The translations under genes and the position numbers were made by a program. Below, piece by piece: positions 1-4,889 of a stretch of 5,807 nt of DNA. This stretch comes from an uncultured Muribaculaceae bacterium. GTDB lineage: Bacteria; Bacteroidota; Bacteroidia; Bacteroidales; Muribaculaceae. The stretch spans positions 1 through 5,807 of the forward strand of contig CAJTPK010000057.1 in the NCBI GenBank assembly GCA_910578075.1. The letters are read 5' to 3'. A model generated the notes under the pieces. It was not told the origin of the DNA, ran no database searches, and saw nothing but the letters and a program-made list of their open reading frames with translations. Each line of letters opens with the position of its first letter. The first letter of the stretch is position 1.

Positions 1-34
1 TTTCTATAGATAAATTTATCGAAAATTTTTTTAC

Positions 35-48
35 CGTACAAATGTACG
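35..48 (-). promoter_or_regulatory. Short palindrome containing a possible leftward -7 element
   Basis: The 14 bp read CGTACA-AA-TGTACG, a palindrome with 6-bp arms. On the minus strand it contains TACATTTG (46-39), which matches the Bacteroidetes -7 consensus TAnnTTTG. No clear TTTG lies 19-21 nt upstream; only T-rich sequence is there. A second perfect 12-bp palindrome, GATAAATTTATC, lies at 9-20. A leftward gene beyond the window could use these sites, but this is weak. Confidence 0.25.
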
Positions 49-55
49 ACCATTA

Positions 56-170
56 AAACCATTATAAAACATCATCGTACCAATAATTATTCCTCAAACC
101 ATTGGAAACCATTATAAACCATCATCGTGTCAAATAATTATTCCTCAAAACACTGAAACCATTATAACCA
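56..170. repeat. About 50-bp tandem direct repeat, two full copies and one partial
   Basis: Copies begin at 56, 106 and 156. Each starts with AAACCATTATAA, and the first two continue through CATCATCGT and end in TTATTCCTCAAA. The third breaks off after the first 15 bp, where the CAAAAGC hairpin begins. The reverse complement of the 15-mer recurs at 792-806 and 839-853, spaced 47 bp apart. The unit is therefore shared by both ends of the large inverted repeat. Confidence 0.75.
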
Positions 171-304
171 CTCAAAAGCTTCGCTTTTGTCTTGTCGCGA
201 ATGGGTTTGAGACAATGAAACTCCTAATTCCTAACTCCTCATTCCTAACTAATCAGGCCATTCAAAAGCTTCGCTTTGGGCTTGTCGCGAATGGGTGTAG
301 ACCA
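171..304 (+). repeat. Two 44-45-bp direct repeats in the left arm
   Basis: Copies at 171-215 and 261-304 share TCAAAAGCTTCGCTTT, then CTTGTCGCGAATGGGT, then a purine-rich end. The first copy contains a perfect small hairpin, CAAAAGC-TTC-GCTTTTG (173-189). The second has lost that stem because its right half reads GCTTTGGG. The same pair appears in mirror image in the right arm. Confidence 0.8.
219..246 (+). repeat. Heptamer repeat, left-arm copy (AAYTCCT x4)
   Basis: Four consecutive 7-mers read AACTCCT, AATTCCT, AACTCCT and CATTCCT. It is the degenerate form of the heptamer that forms the pure array at 5753-5807, in the same orientation. Confidence 0.75.
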
Positions 305-456
305 GAGTTCCAAAGAACCAAAGCATGGTCGCAACTATAGTGTTGCGCTGTTTCTGCGACGGAAGCTCGAAGAGCTGGGACAATTGTAACCCCATATCGA
401 GATGGATGAGGAACGAAATCTATCGATGGTGTGGGGTTGAATATCGCGACAGTGCA

Positions 457-506
457 CGGCTTCGAAGAAGTCGATCAATACTTTTTGGTCGACTTCTTCG
501 AAGCCG
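457..506. repeat. Apex hairpin of the large palindrome
   Basis: CGGCTTCGAAGAAGTCGA at 457-474 is the exact reverse complement of 489-506, an 18-bp perfect stem with a 14-nt loop (475-488). It sits at the symmetry centre of the 777-bp inverted repeat. It is better conserved than the roughly 60 bp on either side, which may mean the apex is under selection or was homogenised recently. Confidence 0.9.
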
Positions 507-637
507 CTTGCCGCGCATTGGGTAACCCCTCACCTTCGCGAGGCTGCGTTCCTTGCCTCGCTTGATGTGGGGTTATAATTGTTCCAGCTCTTCGAGCTTT
601 CGTCGCAGAAACAGCACAACGCTATAGTTGCGGCCAT
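475..637 (-). pseudogene. Possible small-ORF remnant in the right arm, split by a frameshift
   Basis: Reading leftward from ATG at 637-635 gives a 35-residue peptide, MAATIALCCFC... then SSKSWNNYNPTSSEARNAAS, ending at a TGA (532-530). Shifting frame near 540 opens a second stretch, REGEGLPNARQAASKKSTKKY, which stops at 477-475. The left arm, read rightward from ATG at 325, gives a related peptide (MVATIVLRCFC...SSKSWDN) that runs to 525 in a diverged form. There is no ribosome binding site, no recognised domain and unusual composition. It may be a real small repetitive gene decayed here, or only the translation of a repeat. Confidence 0.15.
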
Positions 638-657
638 GCTTTGGTTCTTTGGAACTC

Positions 658-791
658 TGGTCTACACCCTTTCGCGACAAGCCCAAAGCGAAGCTTTTGA
701 ATGGCCTGATTAGTTAGGAATGAGGAGTTAGGAATTAGGAGTTCCATTGTCTCAAACCTTTTCGCGGCAACACAAAAGCGAAGCTTTTGAA
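658..791 (-). repeat. Two direct repeats in the right arm, mirror of 171-304
   Basis: Copies at 658-701 and 748-791 are the inverted counterparts of the left-arm pair. The outer one keeps the perfect hairpin CAAAAGC-GAA-GCTTTTG (773-789), exactly mirroring 173-189. This shows that the whole composite unit, not just a short motif, was inverted. Confidence 0.8.
716..743 (-). repeat. Heptamer repeat, right-arm copy
   Basis: This is the mirror image of 219-246: AGGAATG, AGGAGTT, AGGAATT and AGGAGTT on the plus strand. On this strand the unit contains the Shine-Dalgarno-like core AGGAG. Confidence 0.75.
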
Positions 792-900
792 TGGTTATAA
801 TGGTTTACTATGGTTTGAGCGATAATTTGATATAATGATGGTTATAATGGTTTAATTGGTTTGAGGAGATTTAAATAATGTCTTGATGGGCTATGGAAGA

Positions 901-938
901 TTTTTTTTGCAGTGGTGCAAACTTTTTTTGTCGTGGTG
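901..938 (+). repeat. Two-unit 21-bp T-tract repeat in the gene-free gap
   Basis: A T7-8 run followed by GCAGTGGTG (901-917) is repeated 21 bp later as a T7 run followed by GTCGTGGTG (923-938). Apart from this and the hairpin at 1007-1036, I see nothing assignable between the end of the large palindrome and the sigma gene. Confidence 0.5.
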
Positions 939-1006
939 ATGTTATATAGTCAGAAAATCGTTTCATGATGTTAGGTTAGTTCGAAAAAGTATTATGGAAA
1001 ACATTG

Positions 1007-1036
1007 AATGCGGCTGGTTGTGAAACCGGCCGCATT
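1007..1036. terminator. Strong hairpin, probable bidirectional terminator
   Basis: AATGCGGCTGGTT (1007-1019) pairs with AACCGGCCGCATT (1024-1036), a 13-bp GC-rich stem with one G-U pair and a GTGA loop. On the plus strand it is followed by TATCTTATT, a fair U-tract. On the minus strand the downstream sequence is CAATGTTTTCC, less ideal. It lies 50 bp past the sigma gene's own terminator and could stop readthrough from either side. Confidence 0.7.
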
Positions 1037-1074
1037 TATCTTATTCATTTCATAAAAAATCTATTGGAAATAAA

Positions 1075-1092
1075 ACTGATTCCGGAATCAGT
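1075..1092 (-). terminator. Terminator of the sigma gene, overlapping its stop codon
   Basis: ACTGATTCCGGAATCAGT is a perfect 18-bp palindrome. In the leftward transcript it can fold as a 7-bp stem with a CCGG loop, followed by TTTTATTT. The TGA stop codon of the sigma gene (1090-1088) lies inside the stem. Confidence 0.7.
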
Positions 1093-1642
1093 CTCCTAAC
1101 AATGACGTGAGTTTCTTTACCGCATGATGATACGATGCTTTCAATGCCCCTACGGATGTGCCAAGAATTTCCGACATCTTCTCATATTTCATATCATCAT
1201 AATAGCGCATGTTAAATACAAGACGCTGCTTCTCCGGCAACTTGGCGATCGCTTTCTGAAAATCTTTCTGCAACTGGTCTCCATCGAAATATTCATCACT
1301 CTCGATATTGGCGAGAAGAAATGAATCATCGCCATCTTCTGTGATAGTCTGACGCTGCCGCTCTTTGTTAAGGAAATTCAGAGTCTCATTGACAGCTATC
1401 TTATAAAGCCAAGTGGAGAGCCTTGCATCCCCCCTAAAATTCTGAAGATTATTCCAAGCCTTCATAAAACAATTCTGAAGAAGGTCATTGGCATCATCAT
1501 GACTTGTAACCATCTTACGGATCTGCCAATACACCTGCTCGCCATATGTGCGCATCAAAGTATCGAAAGCCTTCTTTGCGGTTTTCGGATCTTGCAGATC
1601 AGCTATAAGCTGCTTCTCGTCTATGGGTGCGGTGTAAGCCAT
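1088..1642 (-). CDS. ECF-type RNA polymerase sigma factor (sigma-70 family)
   Basis: This 184-residue protein should bind core RNA polymerase and direct it to a specific promoter set. Region 2 spans about residues 26-95 and shows the typical DANDLLQNCFMKAWNNL stretch followed by FRGDARLSTWLYKIAVNETL. Region 4 spans about 125-180, with LPEKQRLVFNMRYYDDMKYE and a helix-turn-helix around SEILGTSVGALKASYHHAVKKL. Regions 1 and 3 are missing, as in ECF sigma factors. I start at ATG 1642 rather than at the in-frame TTG two codons upstream (1648), which is the weaker start. No anti-sigma gene follows; the next 1 kb has no gene, so its control partner is elsewhere or absent. A separate promoter and terminator make it monocistronic. 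The regulon cannot be told from sequence. Confidence 0.93.
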   Translation of the reverse strand: MAYTAPIDEKQLIADLQDPKTAKKAFDTLMRTYGEQVYWQIRKMVTSHDDANDLLQNCFMKAWNNLQNFRGDARLSTWLYKIAVNETLNFLNKERQRQTITEDGDDSFLLANIESDEYFDGDQLQKDFQKAIAKLPEKQRLVFNMRYYDDMKYEKMSEILGTSVGALKASYHHAVKKLTSLLGD

Positions 1643-1663
1643 CAGCAAATGGAGTTAGCTCAA

Positions 1664-1695
1664 CAAAATTAAGTAAAAAAAAAGAGAGAAGCAAA
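1664..1695 (-). promoter_or_regulatory. Bacteroidetes-type promoter for the sigma gene
   Basis: On the minus strand TTTG (1695-1692) is followed after 20 nt by TAATTTTG (1671-1664), a full match to the Bacteroides -33/-7 pattern TTTG - N19-21 - TAnnTTTG. Transcription should begin a few nucleotides further on, leaving a leader of roughly 15 nt before ATG 1642. The -33 element lies in the loop of the dnaJ terminator hairpin. Confidence 0.7.
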
Positions 1696-1708
1696 ATCTT
1701 CCCTCTTT
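1681..1708 (-). terminator. Rho-independent terminator after dnaJ
   Basis: In the leftward transcript AAAGAGGGAAG and CTTCTCTCTTT form an 11-bp stem with one G-U pair and an ATTTTG loop (1697-1692), directly followed by a run of Ts. It lies 50 bp past the dnaJ stop codon. An alternative weak stem (1707-1712 with 1721-1726) overlaps its upstream side. Confidence 0.85.
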
Positions 1709-1758
1709 CTTAGCATTTCTTAAGAATTACAGGCGCGGAATATATTCAATGATATAGA

Positions 1759-2958
1759 TTATTCTCCCCTGTTCTCCTTGTTGAAGATATGTCTCAATCG
1801 CGAGAATATTCTCTGTGAAGTTGACTGCGTCGGAACAACATTCGGAGCATCCTTAAGGCTCTCGATAGCGGCTTTCTCTGTATCACTAAGCTGCTCCGGC
1901 ACATAAACCATGACATTCACCAGAAGATCTCCCTTGACATTACTGTTCATCTTAGGCAATCCCTTACCGCGCAAACGAAGCACCTTACCAGGCTGTGTAC
2001 CGGCTGCAATCTTCAGGCGAGCTTTCCCCTCGATTGTCGGAACCTCCGCTGTGCCACCGAGAGCTGCTGTCGGGAAATCAAGCATCAGATTATAGATAAG
2101 GTCACTTCCCTCACGGATAAGTTCAGGATCCTTCTCCTCCTGGATAACTATCAGCAGATCTCCGTTCACACCACCATGACGCGGAGCATTTCCTTGACCA
2201 CGGATTGTGAGAACCATGTCATTCTCAACTCCTGCAGGGATATGGAAGCTTACGATTTCCTCCTTCTTCTCAACGCCCTGTCCATGACAGTGAGGACACT
2301 GCTCGGTTATGATCTTTCCTTCTCCGTTACATTCCGGACATGTGGAATGACTCTCCATCGGACCCATGATAGTCTGCTGCACAATGGAGATATAGCCTGT
2401 GCCGTGACAACGGGGACAAGTGCCGAATGCTGTTCCATCCTTAGCTCCGGTTCCTTTGCAGGCGGGATCCGCAACAAGTTTTGGTATCTTGAGCTTTTTG
2501 TCGACACCATTCATAATATCCTTAAGAGTAACCTTCACTGTTATACGCAGATCCGTACCCTTGTTAACATGCTGCCGGGGACGTCCGCCTGTAGCGCCGC
2601 CGAAACCGCCGCCGCCACCAAAACGTCCGCCGAATATATCTCCGAAAGATGCAAAAATATCTTCCATCGACATTCCACCGCCGAAGCCACCGAAGCCGCC
2701 ATAGCCTCCGGCACCACCGCCAAAGCCCTGCGGACCCATAGAATGACCGAACTGGTCATACTTGGCTCTCTTGTCAGCATCGCTCAGAACATCATAGGCT
2801 TCTGCCGCTTCCTTGAATTTCTCCTCTGCCTCCTTGTCACCGGGATTCCGGTCCGGATGATACTGGATCGCCTTCTTGCGGTAAGCCTTCTTTATTTCAT
2901 CTGCCGTAGCGTTTTTGGCAACGCCAAGCACTTCATAATAATCTCTCTTTTCAGCCAT
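1759..2958 (-). CDS. dnaJ: Chaperone protein DnaJ (Hsp40)
   Basis: DnaJ delivers unfolded clients to DnaK and stimulates its ATPase in the cytoplasm. The 399-residue protein has the full type I layout: a J domain (about 4-70) with the essential HPD at 34-36, a Gly/Phe-rich linker (about 71-125), a zinc-finger region (about 160-230), and the C-terminal client-binding domains (about 235-355) with GTQPGKVLRLRGKGLP. The zinc region is odd. Motifs 2-4 are intact (C181/C184, C207/C210, C221/C224), but motif 1 reads DPACKGTG, so the first Cys of CxxCxGxG is Asp164 and only C167 remains. Seven of eight zinc ligands are thus Cys. It follows grpE by 18 nt and should be cotranscribed with it; transcription stops at the hairpin at 1681-1708. 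Length is slightly above the usual 370-395. Confidence 0.97.
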   Translation of the reverse strand: MAEKRDYYEVLGVAKNATADEIKKAYRKKAIQYHPDRNPGDKEAEEKFKEAAEAYDVLSDADKRAKYDQFGHSMGPQGFGGGAGGYGGFGGFGGGMSMEDIFASFGDIFGGRFGGGGGFGGATGGRPRQHVNKGTDLRITVKVTLKDIMNGVDKKLKIPKLVADPACKGTGAKDGTAFGTCPRCHGTGYISIVQQTIMGPMESHSTCPECNGEGKIITEQCPHCHGQGVEKKEEIVSFHIPAGVENDMVLTIRGQGNAPRHGGVNGDLLIVIQEEKDPELIREGSDLIYNLMLDFPTAALGGTAEVPTIEGKARLKIAAGTQPGKVLRLRGKGLPKMNSNVKGDLLVNVMVYVPEQLSDTEKAAIESLKDAPNVVPTQSTSQRIFSRLRHIFNKENRGE

Positions 2959-2976
2959 ATTCGTTTACCTTTCCGA

Positions 2977-3555
2977 TCACTGTCCCACAACCACCTTGGC
3001 GTGACGCAGAACCTTGTCATTTATAGTGTAGCCTTTCTCTATGGTGTCAAGAATCTTCCCTTTCTGCGATTCATCGGGGACAGGCACCACTGATATGGCC
3101 TCATGTTTATCGGCATCAAAATCACGGTCTTCTGGATCCATCTCCTTCACACCGTTCTGCTCCATATATTTTTTTAGCTTCTTGTATATCAGCTCCATTC
3201 CTTCTCTGACTGAAGCGACATCCTCAGTATTTTCGGTAGCTTTAAGCGCCCGCTCAAAGTCATCGACAATCGGAAGCAAACCCTTGAATGCAGACTCTCC
3301 AGCATTCTTGATCAATTCTGATTTCTCTTTAAGCGTACGTTTGCGGAAATTATCGAATTCTGCCATCAGGAAAAGATATTCCCTCTTCTCCTTCTCCAGT
3401 TCCTCCTTAAGTTTGGCATTCTCATCCTCAAGACTTACAGCCCCTTCCGCAACCTCCTCGGTAGCCTCATCATTCTCTGCCGGTGTAGGATTTACATCAT
3501 CCATTACAACAGCATCATCTGGCATCTCCTCTGGATTTATATTCTTATTTTCCAT
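2977..3555 (-). CDS. grpE: GrpE, nucleotide exchange factor for DnaK
   Basis: GrpE dimers release ADP from DnaK and so reset the DnaK-DnaJ cycle. The 192-residue protein has an acidic, disordered N-terminus (1-40), a long charged coiled-coil helix (about 41-90, including AEFDNFRKR), the LLPIVDDFERAL segment (93-104) and the C-terminal beta-wing with KILDTIEKGYTINDKVLRHA (167-186), the classic GrpE signature. I chose ATG 3555 because AAAGGA lies 7 nt upstream and the product starts like other GrpE proteins. An in-frame ATG at 3612 would add 19 basic residues (GRYNKRNHNRYYDRK...) unlike the family. It is the first gene of a grpE-dnaJ pair; dnaK and hrcA are not in the window. No CIRCE operator (TTAGCACTC-N9-GAGTGCTAA) was seen upstream. 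Confidence 0.96.
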   Translation of the reverse strand: MENKNINPEEMPDDAVVMDDVNPTPAENDEATEEVAEGAVSLEDENAKLKEELEKEKREYLFLMAEFDNFRKRTLKEKSELIKNAGESAFKGLLPIVDDFERALKATENTEDVASVREGMELIYKKLKKYMEQNGVKEMDPEDRDFDADKHEAISVVPVPDESQKGKILDTIEKGYTINDKVLRHAKVVVGQ

Positions 3556-3562
3556 CTTATGG

Positions 3563-3568
3563 TCCTTT
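3563..3568 (-). promoter_or_regulatory. Shine-Dalgarno-like site that decides the grpE start
   Basis: AAAGGA on the minus strand ends 7 nt before ATG 3555. It is notable because most other genes here lack such a site, and it lies inside the upstream extension that begins at ATG 3612, arguing that the extension is leader, not protein. Confidence 0.55.
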
Positions 3569-3682
3569 CTATCGTAATATCTATTATGATTTCTTTTATT
3601 GTATCTTCCCATTGAAGTTGTTTAAACTAATTTTTTATTAACATTTGCGAGATATTTTTGAGTCGATTTTGTCACTCGAAGA

Positions 3683-3706
3683 GGCAGCAACCTGATGGTT
3701 GGTGCC
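3683..3706. promoter_or_regulatory. Imperfect palindrome in the grpE leader region
   Basis: GGCA-G-CAACC-TGAT-GGTTG-G-TGCC has 10-bp arms broken by one mismatch and a 4-nt centre. No T-tract follows on either strand, so it is not an obvious terminator. Its position about 130 bp upstream of the grpE start suits an operator or a leader RNA hairpin. It does not resemble CIRCE. Confidence 0.4.
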
Positions 3707-3811
3707 GATGAGAGGGGCAAAAGCGGCCAAAAAGATCCGCAAAGATTAATAAAAGAAACTGTTCTTCTTAATTTTAAGTTTCGTAAATTAGTTTAACAAC
3801 TTCATAGTATT

Positions 3812-3843
3812 CAAATATTAAGCCAAAATTTGTTAAAATCAAA
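3812..3843 (-). promoter_or_regulatory. Weak candidate promoter for grpE-dnaJ
   Basis: TTTG (3843-3840), 19 nt, then TAATATTTG (3820-3812). The -7 element has one base too many against TAnnTTTG. No perfect match was found on the minus strand between 3560 and 3920, so this is the closest. It would give a leader of about 250 nt. Confidence 0.25.
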
Positions 3844-3869
3844 TTTTCAGGGAACCGAACCACATATTT

Positions 3870-3920
3870 AGCCGATACTCATATTCACATGGGATGGCGG
3901 CCGTTTATGAATTTTCGGCT
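3870..3920 (-). terminator. Possible 3'-end stem-loop after ispE
   Basis: Next to the ispE stop codon, AGCCGA (3920-3915) can pair with TCGGCT (3875-3870), and inside it TCATA with TATGA, leaving a loop of about 22 nt. The stem is short and no U-tract follows, only AAATATG, so termination is uncertain. The remainder of the 3556-3920 gap holds no ORF I would call. Confidence 0.25.
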
Positions 3921-4889
3921 TTATAGCTTTAACAAATATGTCCCCTCTATAGTTGTTTCTCCCCTGAAATCTTCACGGGATACCATGGCTTTCTCATAAT
4001 CGTCATAAATACCATAGATTGAGCTACCGCTTCCTGTCATTGACGCATACACTGCGCCATTTCGGATCAGACGCTCTTTTATCCGGGCGAGTTCAGGAAA
4101 TTTAGGGAATATAGAGGTCTCAAAGTCGTTAACCACTACATCTTGCCAATCTGTAATAGAAATTTCCGCAATTGTCCGCAGATCTATATTTCCGGGTCTC
4201 GGAATTACTCCGGCAAAGGCATCCCGGGTCGACACATAGACATCCGGCTTGACCACAACAAGCCAATATCCCGTGAGATCGAGCTTGACATCAGTAAGCT
4301 TCTCCCCGACACCGCAGCCATACATCGGACGGTTATAGATAAAGAATGGGCAATCCGCTCCCAGACGGAGAGCCATCTCCGCCAGCTCCTCATCTGAATA
4401 TCCCTGCCCCGCTGAAGCTCCCTGCCTTGCCAAATATCCCCGTTCTGTCAAATATCCCTGACTTATCAATTCATTAAGCATTCGGAGTGTGAAAGAAGCG
4501 TCTGCGCTTCCTCCCCCCATTCCTGCTCCATCAGGCAAATGCTTCTCCAGAATGATCTCCAGCCCCCTTTCTCCCCGTGCCGAGGCAGAAGCCGAGGATG
4601 CCAATGCCAGCGAATCGGATTCCGAGGCCTCAAAAAATAACCCTGCTGCCTTGCAGACAAGATTTTTTTCCTCCGGGCAATCTATCATCTTCCCCTTGAA
4701 ATGGAATCTGATTCCCGGCTCTTTCGCAGGTATTATTTCAAGAATATCACAGAATGGCTCCGGATTATCCGGAAGCCCTGCGTATCTGCCTACCGGATAA
4801 AACACGGTCTGCAGATCGTGATAGCCGTCTTCCCGGCGCCTTACAATCTGCAGCCCTATATTTATCTTTGCATTTACAAATTCAATCAT
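3921..4889 (-). CDS. ispE: 4-diphosphocytidyl-2-C-methyl-D-erythritol kinase (IspE)
   Basis: IspE phosphorylates CDP-methylerythritol with ATP, the fourth step of the MEP route to isoprenoids. The GHMP-kinase fold is clear: NAKINIGLQIVRRREDGYHDL (6-26) with Lys8 in the catalytic position, the ATP-binding loop GAGMGGGSADAS (121-132) with Asp130 as probable base, GADCPFF (177-183), and the C-terminal glycine loop TGSGSSIYGIY (285-295). The protein has 322 residues, about 40 more than I expect for Bacteroidales IspE. The excess sits in a Ser/Ala stretch (about 90-107) and a hexapeptide repeat (144-167), both away from the active-site motifs. The start overlaps the stop of the DUF1460 gene by 4 bp (ATGA), implying translational coupling. 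Confidence 0.95.
   Translation of the reverse strand: MIEFVNAKINIGLQIVRRREDGYHDLQTVFYPVGRYAGLPDNPEPFCDILEIIPAKEPGIRFHFKGKMIDCPEEKNLVCKAAGLFFEASESDSLALASSASASARGERGLEIILEKHLPDGAGMGGGSADASFTLRMLNELISQGYLTERGYLARQGASAGQGYSDEELAEMALRLGADCPFFIYNRPMYGCGVGEKLTDVKLDLTGYWLVVVKPDVYVSTRDAFAGVIPRPGNIDLRTIAEISITDWQDVVVNDFETSIFPKFPELARIKERLIRNGAVYASMTGSGSSIYGIYDDYEKAMVSREDFRGETTIEGTYLLKL
4389..4460 (-). repeat. 18-bp in-frame repeat inside ispE
   Basis: Residues 144-167 of IspE read as four hexapeptides: QGYLTE, RGYLAR, QGASAG, QGYSDE. At DNA level the first two units share CAAATATCCC 18 bp apart (plus strand, 4431 and 4449), and TATCCCTG recurs at 4399-4406 in the last. It looks like a coding minisatellite lying between two helices just after the ATP-binding loop. 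Confidence 0.65.

Larger units (their letters stand above)
91..867. repeat. 777-bp imperfect inverted repeat (giant palindrome)
   Basis: TCCTCAAACC at 91-100 is mirrored by GGTTTGAGGA at 858-867, and the symmetry continues almost to the centre near 481. By eye, 208-398 against 564-754 aligns without gaps and with about 8 differences, roughly 96% identity. Inside this, 398-456 against 507-565 is clearly homologous but much more diverged (about 65% or less), and the apex is a perfect 18-bp stem. Outside it, 91-207 against 755-867 is similar with small indels. No transposase, terminal target duplication or convincing ORF was found. It could be a mobile or MITE-like repeat, a structured RNA locus, or a duplicated and inverted repetitive intergenic unit. 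Confidence 0.9.

Noticed and set aside
56..170. CRISPR-like array in the 50-bp repeats
   Set aside because: The copies are contiguous tandem units with no unique spacers, and no cas gene is nearby.
325..525. 66-codon plus-strand ORF in the left palindrome arm
   Set aside because: Not listed as a gene: it crosses the apex hairpin, has no ribosome binding site, and its second half is Arg-rich repeat translation. Its similarity to the opposite arm is reported as a finding.
91..867. Insertion sequence with terminal inverted repeats
   Set aside because: The inverted repeats meet almost at the centre and leave no room for a transposase; no target duplication is apparent at the edges.
2176..3093. 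Long plus-strand ORF (305 codons) opposite dnaJ and the 3' end of grpE
   Set aside because: It is the antisense shadow of two certain genes; the protein has no recognisable domain and its composition follows from the dnaJ codons.
3041..3577. Plus-strand ORF (178 codons) opposite grpE
   Set aside because: Ser-rich low-complexity product explained by antisense reading of Glu/Lys-rich grpE codons.
3556..3612. Extended grpE start at ATG 3612
   Set aside because: It would add 19 atypical basic residues, and a good AAAGGA site precedes the internal ATG at 3555.
3660..3677. GAGTCGA...TCACTC as a CIRCE half-site pair
   Set aside because: The arms are short and imperfect and do not match the TTAGCACTC inverted repeat with 9-nt spacing.
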